From EX4572-165 sp964581795 (GTDB lineage Archaea > Thermoplasmatota > E2 > DHVEG-1): a stretch of DNA of 23,362 nucleotides. Position numbers and translations under genes: made by a program. This document shows, piece by piece, positions 7,233-14,130 of this stretch. The DNA is taken from NCBI GenBank assembly GCA_964581795.1, contig CAZOPW010000039.1, positions 1 to 23,362 of the forward strand, in the 5' to 3' direction. Below the pieces are notes generated by a model. That model was given only the letters and a program-made list of their open reading frames with translations, was not told the origin of the DNA and ran no database searches. Each line of letters opens with the position of its first letter. The stretch's first letter is position 1.

Positions 7233-7756
7233 ATGGTAATGCTGATATAAAAAATGAAGACGTTGATAAGTTATTTAAGCGATTAGATAAAGAAGCTGAA
7301 GAATCTGGATATCATCTTAATCCAGATACTGAGTTTACTAAAGATTTAGTGAAGGGATTATTAATTAATGAAAATCGATATGGGTATTGGGCATGTCCTT
7401 GTCGACTTGCATCAGGTGATAAAAATGAAGATTTGGATATTATTTGTCCCTGTGATTATCGTGATGCAGATCTTAATGAATATGGAAATTGTTATTGTGC
7501 TCTCTATGTTTCAAAAGATATTAAAGAAGGAAATAAGGAACCACAATCTATTCCAGAACGTCGGCCAGCTAAAGAAAAAAGAGCTCAACATGAAGAAAAA
7601 CGATCAGGTGAAATCTCTAAAATTTTAAGAGAGGAAATTTCAGAACCGGTTTGGCGTTGTCGAGTTTGTGGTTATCTTTGTGCTCGAAAAGAACCTCCTG
7701 AAGTTTGTCCCATTTGTTATGCAAAAAAAGATCGTTTTGAACGATTTTTAGTCTAA
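7229..7756 (+). CDS. Ferredoxin:disulfide (thioredoxin) reductase catalytic domain fused to rubredoxin
   Basis: A 175-residue fusion. The N-terminal FTR-beta domain holds the 4Fe-4S and disulfide cysteines as C56-P-C58, C73-P-C75 and C88-Y-C90. The last motif has Tyr where plant and cyanobacterial enzymes have His (CHC), and the spacers differ from theirs. A charged linker (about 100-138) leads to a rubredoxin domain with W142-R-C144-x2-C147-G-Y and C160-P-x-C163, ending F-x2-F. Fusions of this type are known in methanogen ferredoxin:disulfide reductases. The enzyme takes single electrons from ferredoxin or rubredoxin to reduce a protein disulfide, most likely the overlapping glutaredoxin. 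The ATGA overlap implies translational coupling. Confidence 0.9.
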   Translation: MNGNADIKNEDVDKLFKRLDKEAEESGYHLNPDTEFTKDLVKGLLINENRYGYWACPCRLASGDKNEDLDIICPCDYRDADLNEYGNCYCALYVSKDIKEGNKEPQSIPERRPAKEKRAQHEEKRSGEISKILREEISEPVWRCRVCGYLCARKEPPEVCPICYAKKDRFERFLV

Positions 7757-7829
7757 TCTTAAAAATCTGATGAAAAACTATTTGAATAAAAAGTAACAAT
7801 AAAAATGTGAAAATGGTTCAATGATCTAG

Positions 7830-9368
7830 GTGATAAATATAGCATTGTCTGAAAAAAAAGAACAAAAAACTTCAAATAATGAATTAAAGCATCCTGTTTA
7901 TTTATTTGATAATTTTAATCAAATTGCTTATGCAGCAGATCCACATACCTATGATATATTATACGCAAATGTCTATCTGAAGAAATTATTAGGTGAAAAT
8001 CCAATTGGAAAGAAATGTTATGAAATTTTTCATAACATGGATTATCCATGTGATTTCTGTACAAATAGTCAAATTTTAGATGACAAGAATAAACCATATG
8101 AATGGGAACATTATAATCCAGTTCTTAAAAAGTATTTTCTAATCAACGATCAGATCATTGAATGGGTTGATGGTCGAGATGTTCGTTTTGAATTTGCAAT
8201 TGATATTACAACCTTTAAAAATAAAGATAAAAAATTAGTAGAAAGAATTGAGGAAAATGAGGAACGATTTCGTTTAGCTCAAAAAGCAGCAAATATAGGA
8301 ACATGGGATTGGAATATTGCAACGAATGAATTGATTTGGGCTGATGAAATTAATGAAATATTTGGTGTTACTAAAGAAAATTTTAATGGAACATTCGATT
8401 CATTTTTAAGTTATGTTCATCCTGATGATCGTAAATACGTAACTGATTCAGTTGAGTATTGTTTAACTGATAATAAAGAGTATGATATTGAACATAGGAT
8501 AAACTGTCCTAATGGTGAAATGAAGTGGGTTAGAGAAAAAGGCGATATCATAAGAGATTCCGATGGAAAACCAATTCGAATGATTGGTATTGTTCAGGAT
8601 ATTACTAAAAGAAAAAAGATAGAAGATAAAATGACTCGATTAAATTTTAATTTACTCCATCAAACAGCAGAATTAACTGCAGTTAATAAGGAATTAGAAG
8701 CGTTTAGTTATTCTGTTTCACATGATCTACGAGCACCCTTACGAAGTATTGACGGTTTCAGTCAAGCATTACTAGAAGATTACGAAGATGTTTTAGATTC
8801 AGAAGGAAAAAATTATTTACATCGAATTAGAAATGCTACAGAAAGGATGGCTGAATTAATCGATGGACTTTTGAAATTGTCCAGAATAACACGTCGACAA
8901 ATTAAAAAAGAAAAAATTAATATTTCAAAAATTTCTGATTCATTTGTTAAATCTCTTAAGGAGAATAACCCGAATAGAGATATTAATATTAACATACAAG
9001 ACAATTTATATGTATATGGAGATAAGCATCTAATTCAACTAGTTATTGATAATCTAATTAGTAACGCTTGGAAATTTACTAAAAAAGAAGAAAAACCTCA
9101 GATTGAGATTGGTAAAACGAAGAAAGATGGAAAAGACGTGTTTTTCATATCAGATAATGGTGTTGGTTTCAACTTGGACTATGCAGATAAATTATTTGCG
9201 CCGTTTCAACGTTTTCATACATCTGATGAATTTGAAGGAACAGGTATTGGATTGGGGATTGTATCAAGAGTTATTAATAAACACGGTGGAGAAATTTGGG
9301 TTGATTCAAAAGAAGGCGAAGGAACAACGTTTTATTTTACATTTCAGAAAAAAAATAATGAAGGTTGA
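7830..9368 (+). CDS. PAS-domain sensor histidine kinase (two PAS, HisKA, HATPase)
   Basis: A cytosolic kinase of up to 512 residues without membrane segments. PAS 1 (about 20-130) contains a C74-x2-C77 pair in the context YPCDFCTN. PAS 2/PAC (about 145-262) has the VHPDD and WVRE signatures. HisKA has the phospho-accepting H298 in SVSHDLRAPL. The ATPase domain shows the N box (DNLISNAWKF), G1 (SDNGVGF), the PFQRFH F box and G2 (GTGIGLGI), so it looks active. The only upstream start is GTG 7830, but that codon lies inside AGGTGAT, the Shine-Dalgarno used across this window. TTG at 7845, ten bases beyond, may be the true start; I give the outer limit. It lies 73 bases after the redox operon and 3 bases before its probable partner regulator. 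Confidence 0.88.
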   Translation: MINIALSEKKEQKTSNNELKHPVYLFDNFNQIAYAADPHTYDILYANVYLKKLLGENPIGKKCYEIFHNMDYPCDFCTNSQILDDKNKPYEWEHYNPVLKKYFLINDQIIEWVDGRDVRFEFAIDITTFKNKDKKLVERIEENEERFRLAQKAANIGTWDWNIATNELIWADEINEIFGVTKENFNGTFDSFLSYVHPDDRKYVTDSVEYCLTDNKEYDIEHRINCPNGEMKWVREKGDIIRDSDGKPIRMIGIVQDITKRKKIEDKMTRLNFNLLHQTAELTAVNKELEAFSYSVSHDLRAPLRSIDGFSQALLEDYEDVLDSEGKNYLHRIRNATERMAELIDGLLKLSRITRRQIKKEKINISKISDSFVKSLKENNPNRDININIQDNLYVYGDKHLIQLVIDNLISNAWKFTKKEEKPQIEIGKTKKDGKDVFFISDNGVGFNLDYADKLFAPFQRFHTSDEFEGTGIGLGIVSRVINKHGGEIWVDSKEGEGTTFYFTFQKKNNEG

Positions 9369-9371
9369 ATT

Positions 9372-10952
9372 ATGAAGAAAAAAATTAATGTGTTATTGGT
9401 AGAAGATTCAGAAGATGATGCAATTTTAATAAATCGTGAATTAAAGAGAAATGATTTTGAAATTGAACAAAAACGGGTTGAAACATCTCAAGATATGAAA
9501 GAGGAATTGAAAAAGAAAAATTGGGATGTAGTAATAGCAGATTATGCACTTCCTAAGTTTAGTGGTATTGATGCATTGAAAATGCTAAATGAATCTAATC
9601 TTGATATTCCCTTTATTTTGGTTTCAGGTAAAATAGGTGAGGATACTGCGGTTGAAGCGATGAAAACAGGTGCTGATGATTATATTATGAAAAGTAATTT
9701 GAAAAAACTTAGTCCTGCAATAAAACGTGAACTTCAGGATTATGAAACAAGACGAGAGGAAAAAAAAGCAAAAAGAAAAGTTGAAAAGTATCATAAGGAA
9801 CTTGAAAAAATCAATAAAAAATTGAAAAACGAGATTTCTGAAAGAAAAGAAGCAGAAAAAAGTGCAATTGAATCAAAAGAATATCTTCAAAATGTAATCG
9901 ATAGTACTTCCAAAATTATTATTTCAGTGAACAATAACGGTCGAATTACGATTTGGAATCAGATGGCTGAAAAAATTACTGGTTATAAACAAAAAGAAGT
10001 AGATAATAGAACAATAAGTAAATTACAAACATTTAGTGATTCTCAACAAATAAACGATGCAATGAAAGATATATCTGATGGCAAAAAAACAAGATTTGAT
10101 TCTGTGGTTATTTCCAAGGATAACGCAAAAAAGATAATCAGATTACAAGGATCATTATTAAAAGGTCAAAAAAATAATAAAATTGGTATTATTTTCATTG
10201 GAGAAGATATTACAAAAGATGCGGAAATGCATGGTAAACTCTTAGAAGGTAATAGCTATCTAGTTCCTCATAAACAACTTGAATCTGCTATTACTTTATT
10301 CGTTGATTTGGTTGGATCTGATCATCAAGGATTGTTCATTTCACGAATGAATCCTGAAGTTTTACATTCACTTCTCCCATCAACTTCAAATATTCAAGTA
10401 AATTTACTGAGTGAAGAAAAACTATCAGATTATTCAAATATTTCAGATTTAGATACCTTAATTCAGGAGATTAAGGATTTTAGTAAGAAAAACAATAATT
10501 CCATAATTTTACTTGATGGCACTCATTATTTATTAACTAAATATTCTTTTAATAAGTTTATTTCAGCGTTATATCTCTTGAATGAACATATCATTAAAAA
10601 TAAATCTATGATGTTTATTCGATTTGATCCTGATGTGGTAAATAATTATCAAATGGCGGTTATTGAAAACGAGTTGCATGCCTTACCCAGTCAAAAAATA
10701 AAAGGGATTACACTTGAAGATTCTGTTTATGAAATTTTAAAATTTATTTATCAGCAAAATCAGAATAATGCATTAGTACCATTTAAAAAAGTAATGTCTA
10801 AATTTAAGATTTCATATTCAACTGCAGCTAAACGTCTTGAAGGTCTTGAAGAGAAAGGATTAATATTTACAAGAAGGCAAGGTAAACTTCGAGCGATATA
10901 TATTTCTGAAAAAGGAAAAACTTTATTACAAAAAAGGGAAATTGCAGAGTGA
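9372..10952 (+). CDS. Response regulator with receiver, PAS, DUF835 and winged-helix domains
   Basis: A 526-residue multidomain regulator. The receiver (1-120) has E11-D12, phosphorylatable D57, S85 and K107. A coiled coil (about 128-170) leads to a PAS/PAC domain (170-282). A DUF835 domain (about 295-440) follows, an archaeal module of unknown function resembling RecA/ATPase-like signalling folds. The C-terminus (about 445-526) is a winged helix-turn-helix (YSTAAKRLEGLEEKGLI...GKLRAIYISEKG). This would connect phosphorylation to DNA binding in one protein, which is uncommon in archaea. Its ATG is three bases after the kinase stop, with the kinase stop codon lying inside the GGTTGA ribosome-binding site, so the two are translationally coupled and probably cognate. 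Confidence 0.86.
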   Translation: MKKKINVLLVEDSEDDAILINRELKRNDFEIEQKRVETSQDMKEELKKKNWDVVIADYALPKFSGIDALKMLNESNLDIPFILVSGKIGEDTAVEAMKTGADDYIMKSNLKKLSPAIKRELQDYETRREEKKAKRKVEKYHKELEKINKKLKNEISERKEAEKSAIESKEYLQNVIDSTSKIIISVNNNGRITIWNQMAEKITGYKQKEVDNRTISKLQTFSDSQQINDAMKDISDGKKTRFDSVVISKDNAKKIIRLQGSLLKGQKNNKIGIIFIGEDITKDAEMHGKLLEGNSYLVPHKQLESAITLFVDLVGSDHQGLFISRMNPEVLHSLLPSTSNIQVNLLSEEKLSDYSNISDLDTLIQEIKDFSKKNNNSIILLDGTHYLLTKYSFNKFISALYLLNEHIIKNKSMMFIRFDPDVVNNYQMAVIENELHALPSQKIKGITLEDSVYEILKFIYQQNQNNALVPFKKVMSKFKISYSTAAKRLEGLEEKGLIFTRRQGKLRAIYISEKGKTLLQKREIAE

Positions 10953-11091
10953 ACACAATCCAACAAAAAATAATAAGTTAATATATAAATCATTCATTGT
11001 TTAAGTAAATCTTAGACCAATACGCATTTATTATCTGAAATTTTATTTAATAATTAATTAGGTTGGTAATACTATCCGTAGGAAAAAAATA

Positions 11092-11493
11092 TTGCTAGTT
11101 GAAGATAATCCAGATGACATGGAATTAGCTAAACGAGCATTTAAAAAATTTACCAAAGAGAATCGCTATGATTTAATCACTGCTCAAAATGGAAAAGAAG
11201 CAATTGAATATCTTCAAAATAAAACCTTACCAAAATTTATATTACTTGATTTGAAACTTCCAATCGTTGACGGTTTTGAAGTTATGAAATTTGTCCGCTC
11301 GTATGAACAAACAAAATTAGTCCCCGTTATTATCTTAACTTCATCAACCGAAGAAAGTGATATTAATCGGATATATGAATTAGGAGCCAACAGTTATATT
11401 CAAAAACCAATTAATTATAAATCATTTTTAGAAGTTGTCAAAACAATTAGTTCATATTGGATAAAAATTAATGAGGATCCCATTATTGAATAA
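11092..11493 (+). CDS. Single-domain CheY-like response regulator (Rcp1 type)
   Basis: A stand-alone receiver of 133 residues from TTG 11092. The acidic pocket (E4-D5...D8-D9), phosphoacceptor D53 (LLDLKLP), T83 and K105 are all present, and the GANSYIQKP block is typical of Rcp1-like regulators that partner phytochrome-type PAS kinases. There is no output domain. The start is a problem: no ATG or GTG exists in frame, and TTG 11092, preceded by AGGA at a good distance, drops the first residues (R-K-K-I) of strand beta 1. The reading frame stays open up to a stop at 11059-11061, so an unusual start such as ATC 11074, or an indel in the run of seven A's (11083-11089), is possible. It is closely related to the regulator at 16988. 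Confidence 0.82.
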   Translation: MLVEDNPDDMELAKRAFKKFTKENRYDLITAQNGKEAIEYLQNKTLPKFILLDLKLPIVDGFEVMKFVRSYEQTKLVPVIILTSSTEESDINRIYELGANSYIQKPINYKSFLEVVKTISSYWIKINEDPIIE

Positions 11494-11507
11494 AATTCTT
11501 AAAAGTG

Positions 11508-11520
11508 TTTTTTACATATT
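11508..11520 (+). terminator. T-run after the single-domain response regulator
   Basis: TTTTTTACATATT follows 14 bases after the stop codon. An almost identical T6-ACAT sequence occurs after the Hsp20 gene at 12097. Archaeal RNA polymerase terminates at such T-tracts without a hairpin, so this is a plausible terminator. Confidence 0.35.
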
Positions 11521-11582
11521 TTACATATTGATTTAAGATATTATTTTATAAATTGTATAGAATGTTATGAAATGAATCGCTT

Positions 11583-12092
11583 ATGATTTCAAATGATGAT
11601 GAAAATAAGAACGCGAATAATTCAAAAAAACAGAAAGATTTCAATAGAATCTTCTTTGCTGTCGAACGAATCATGCAAAAGGCATTTAAAGATTTAACGA
11701 TGCACAATTTGAAACCGGGAAATGTGTATACATATGGTTTCAATATACAAATAAAAGATGATGGCACGCCTCATATTAAAAAGGTTGAAGATTACAAGAG
11801 CAAAAAATCTCATCCATTAATGAGATTCGATGATTCAAATGATTCAAATCCAGTGTTTGATTGTATCGAACACGCTGATTCAGTAACAGTGACTACTGAA
11901 ATCTTTGGTGTTGATAAAGAAGACATCAGGATTTCAATTCATGGAAAACAATTAGTGATAGATATTGATCAAGATAACTGGCGATGTAAGGAATCTATTG
12001 AACTTCCATGTGCGGTTTATCCCCAGATGATTAAGTATACATTTAACAATGGCATACTTGATATTATTATGAAAAAGAAATATTTATTTTAA
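11583..12092 (+). CDS. Divergent small heat-shock protein (Hsp20/alpha-crystallin)
   Basis: A 169-residue protein. The first 80 residues are polar and include the segment YGFNIQIKDDGTPHIKKVEDY seen before the core in many archaeal Hsp20 proteins (written here by its key residues G-F-x-I...D-G-x-P). The alpha-crystallin core (about 92-165) has the alternating strands of DSVTVTTEIFGVDKEDI and ends with the A-x(n)-NGILDI signature. The protein stops immediately after the core, so the C-terminal I-x-I tail needed for large oligomers is absent. It is probably a chaperone-like holdase or a protein with a regulatory role. It sits alone between a receiver gene and a winged-helix gene. The ATG at 11583 is the only start consistent with the domain; the ATG at 11574 hits a stop after four codons. 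Confidence 0.72.
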   Translation: MISNDDENKNANNSKKQKDFNRIFFAVERIMQKAFKDLTMHNLKPGNVYTYGFNIQIKDDGTPHIKKVEDYKSKKSHPLMRFDDSNDSNPVFDCIEHADSVTVTTEIFGVDKEDIRISIHGKQLVIDIDQDNWRCKESIELPCAVYPQMIKYTFNNGILDIIMKKKYLF

Positions 12093-12096
12093 AATA

Positions 12097-12110
12097 TTTT
12101 TTACATTTTC
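12097..12110 (+). terminator. T-run after the divergent Hsp20 gene
   Basis: TTTTTTACATTTTC begins five bases after the stop codon and resembles the tract at 11508. It is a plausible intrinsic archaeal terminator. Confidence 0.35.
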
Positions 12111-12146
12111 TCATTAATATATTTAAAGATAAAGATGTGGCGTTAA

Positions 12147-12557
12147 ATGGATGAAAATAATAAGCAAATTGGTACTTTCGCTGGTAAAATTTGGAATATG
12201 CTTAATGAAAGTGGACCACTTAATCAAAAAGAGATTATCGAAAATATAAAATTAGAAAATTTTGAATTTTTTCTTGGTCTTGGTTGGTTAATAAAAGAAA
12301 ATAAAATTAACAAATCAAAACAGAATGGTATGTATCAACTTGGCGATTCAAATTTAACTGAAGAAATTTCAAAGAACGCAGAATTAATCAAAAATAAATT
12401 TAAAAATCAAAGTAAAAAAAATGTCGCTGAAATATCGAAAAGTACGGAATTAAGACCAAGAGAAGTATATACTGCATTAGGTTGGATTGCAAGAGAAGGA
12501 AACTTAGATATCTTTGATGATAAGACTTTGCAAAAAAAATATAGTATAAAAGAATAA
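12147..12557 (+). CDS. Tandem winged-helix protein (DUF2582-like)
   Basis: A 136-residue protein built of two related winged helix-turn-helix units. The first (about 7-55) has IGTFAGKIWNMLNESG and ends F-F-L-G-L-G-W-L-I-K-E-N-K-I. The second (about 75-128) ends V-Y-T-A-L-G-W-I-A-R-E-G-N-L. The shared A/G-L-G-W-[LI]-x-[RK]-E core is the hallmark of the small DUF2582 winged-helix family, members of which usually hold one copy. A DNA- or RNA-binding role is likely but has no direct support. It is convergent with tfb, the two stop codons being nine bases apart. An ATG at 12147 with GTGGCG upstream is the only reasonable start. Confidence 0.75.
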   Translation: MDENNKQIGTFAGKIWNMLNESGPLNQKEIIENIKLENFEFFLGLGWLIKENKINKSKQNGMYQLGDSNLTEEISKNAELIKNKFKNQSKKNVAEISKSTELRPREVYTALGWIAREGNLDIFDDKTLQKKYSIKE

Positions 12558-12566
12558 AATACTTGT

Positions 12567-13496
12567 TTAAATTGCGATATCCAAATCGATGAGATTTACC
12601 ATTTTTTTATATTGATTCCGAATGGTCACTTCGGTCACATGAGCTATTTTGGATATTTGATCTTGTGTCCGTTTTTCACCGCAAAGGATTGAAGCAACAT
12701 AAATTGCTGCAGCTGCGATACTAATTGGACTACTTCCACTATTTTTTTTATCACTTAAGAACGTATCAACTAATTCTCTTGCTTTTCGATTTGTTTCCTC
12801 TGAGAGGTTTAATTGGCTTACGAATCTGTTCATGTAGTCGTGAGGTTGTGTTGGAAGAAGTTTTAAAGGTAATTCTTTTGCGATATGACGATAATTTCTC
12901 CCAATTTCTTTTTTGCTAATTTTTGATGCATTACTTATTTCATCTAATGTTCGTGGTATATTGCATTGTCGACATCCAGCGTATATAGCAGCGACTGCAA
13001 CGATTTCAATACTTCTTCCCCGTATTAGATTATCTTTTGCAGCTTTTCTGTATATTGCAACAGCGTTTTCACGAACTGATCGAGGTAAATTCATAATTGA
13101 AGATACTCTTGATATGTGTTGAATTGCTTGTTTGACACCGTGGAGGTAACCACTTCTGATTTTTGTTCGTTTATGCCATTTTCTGAGACGATACATTTGG
13201 GCTCTATTTCTTTTTGGAATAGCATTTCCGTAATGATCTCTGTTCTGCCAGCTTATAGACGTACTTAGTCCTTTATCAAAGATAAGCTCATTCATTGGTG
13301 ATCCTGTTCGTGCTCGATTATTATATTGTTCTGTATCATATGCTCGCCATTCTGGCCCATAATCAATCATATTATCGTCGATAACTATGCCACAATCTTT
13401 ACAGATGAGTTCTCCATGCTCACTATCCTTTTCAAGATTATTGCTGTTACATTCTGGACATTTATCTTTTTCGTGAACTTTTAATTTTTGTCTCAT
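12567..13496 (-). CDS. tfb: Transcription initiation factor B (TFB, archaeal TFIIB)
   Basis: A 309-residue protein of normal length. The N-terminal zinc ribbon has C13-x2-C16 and C32-x2-C35. The B-reader/linker follows (R-A-R-T-G-S-P...GLSTSISW...KRNRAQMYRLRKW), and then two cyclin repeats (about 110-205 and 210-305), the second with a helix-turn-helix near its end that contacts the BRE. It recruits RNA polymerase to TBP-bound promoters. All key parts look intact, so it should be functional. Whether this is the main TFB or one of several paralogues cannot be told from the window. Its position between two-component genes suggests a specialised one. A GTGAT Shine-Dalgarno lies five bases before the ATG. 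Confidence 0.96.
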   Translation of the reverse strand: MRQKLKVHEKDKCPECNSNNLEKDSEHGELICKDCGIVIDDNMIDYGPEWRAYDTEQYNNRARTGSPMNELIFDKGLSTSISWQNRDHYGNAIPKRNRAQMYRLRKWHKRTKIRSGYLHGVKQAIQHISRVSSIMNLPRSVRENAVAIYRKAAKDNLIRGRSIEIVAVAAIYAGCRQCNIPRTLDEISNASKISKKEIGRNYRHIAKELPLKLLPTQPHDYMNRFVSQLNLSEETNRKARELVDTFLSDKKNSGSSPISIAAAAIYVASILCGEKRTQDQISKIAHVTEVTIRNQYKKMVNLIDLDIAI

Positions 13497-13517
13497 AATT
13501 TATCACTTATTTGTAAA

Positions 13518-13600
13518 TAGATGGGTGGCGGGAATTGAAGAATGGTGGAAGAAAATCATAATAATTTTAAATCCTTTGAAAATAAAATCTCCACCATCTA
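13518..13600 (-). promoter_or_regulatory. tfb promoter region with flanking inverted repeat
   Basis: On the minus strand a TTTAAAAT box (plus 13564-13571) predicts transcription starting near 13543, a leader of about 47 bases. Inverted arms TAGATGGGTGG (13518-13528) and CCACCATCTA (13591-13600) lie on either side of the TATA box and start site, and a third TGGTGG copy is at the start site (13543-13548). These could be regulator-binding sites. Confidence 0.4.
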
Positions 13601-13602
13601 TC

Positions 13603-13615
13603 AACGTTTAGCGTT
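13603..13615. promoter_or_regulatory. Operator-like palindrome, distal copy
   Basis: AACG-TTTAG-CGTT is followed by AAC. It resembles the proximal site at 13655 and lies 52 bases from it (centre to centre), about five helical turns. It sits upstream of the TATA box of the winged-helix gene and also close to the tfb promoter, so one protein could affect both. Confidence 0.5.
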
Positions 13616-13636
13616 AACTATATTTGTAACCGGTAG

Positions 13637-13645
13637 TATTTAAAA
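13637..13645 (+). promoter_or_regulatory. TATA box for the winged-helix gene at 13679
   Basis: TATTTAAAA, centred 38 bases before the ATG, predicts transcription starting near 13667, which falls inside the proximal palindrome. Confidence 0.45.
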
Positions 13646-13654
13646 CTTTCGTAT

Positions 13655-13667
13655 AACGTTAAACGTT
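13655..13667. promoter_or_regulatory. Operator-like palindrome, proximal copy
   Basis: AACGTT-A-AACGTT is a perfect six-base inverted repeat around one base. It covers the predicted transcription start and ends 11 bases before the ATG of the winged-helix protein. Occupation of this site would block initiation, which fits autorepression. Confidence 0.55.
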
Positions 13668-13678
13668 AACTATTAATA

Positions 13679-13996
13679 ATGCTGAATCATTTAATATCAA
13701 TGATGTTTGAAGAGGATTGTCTCACTAAAATTGAAGGGCAAAGGGGATTTTTCCAAATACTTTTAGCACTAAATGAAGAATCAGAACTACTACAAAGTCA
13801 ACTTTACAATAACAAACCACTTCTTTCAATTAGCAATAATGCTACCGCATTAAGGGCAATAAATCTTCTTGTAAAATATAATTTAATCACTGTAAAAAAG
13901 AAAAGGGAAAGTAACGGTAAGTATTATGTAATTACTGATAAAGGGAGAAAATGTGCTGAATTATTTATGCAGTTACATGAATTAATACAACATTAA
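13679..13996 (+). CDS. Small winged-helix transcriptional regulator (MarR/PadR-like fold)
   Basis: A 105-residue protein that is essentially one winged helix-turn-helix domain. It begins with FFQILLALNEESELLQSQLY, then shows a recognition-helix region (ISNNATALRAINLLVKYNLI) and a beta wing (KKRESNGKYYVITDKGRKCAE). No ligand domain is present. Transcribed divergently from tfb with 182 bases between them, it has two near-identical palindromes in its promoter, so it is probably autoregulated and may also control tfb. ATG 13679 is used, though ATG 13700 and 13703 are also in frame. The exact family is not resolved by eye. Confidence 0.72.
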   Translation: MLNHLISMMFEEDCLTKIEGQRGFFQILLALNEESELLQSQLYNNKPLLSISNNATALRAINLLVKYNLITVKKKRESNGKYYVITDKGRKCAELFMQLHELIQH

Positions 13997-14130
13997 TAGT
14001 AAAAGTAATTTTATATTTTTACTATTTTATCCTAGTAATTTCTAGTATAAAATTTAATTTTAACCTTTTTTTGAATAGAATAGGTGAAAATAAGCTAATA
14101 ACCTAGCAAACTTTAATTAATATTACGATA

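Noticed and set aside
9103..9375. Open frame of 90 codons overlapping the kinase gene
   Set aside because: It is a +1-frame shadow of the conserved ATPase domain of the 7830 kinase.
11092..11493. Receiver treated as a pseudogene because it lacks ATG
   Set aside because: All catalytic residues are intact and the frame is open; the issue is only where translation begins.
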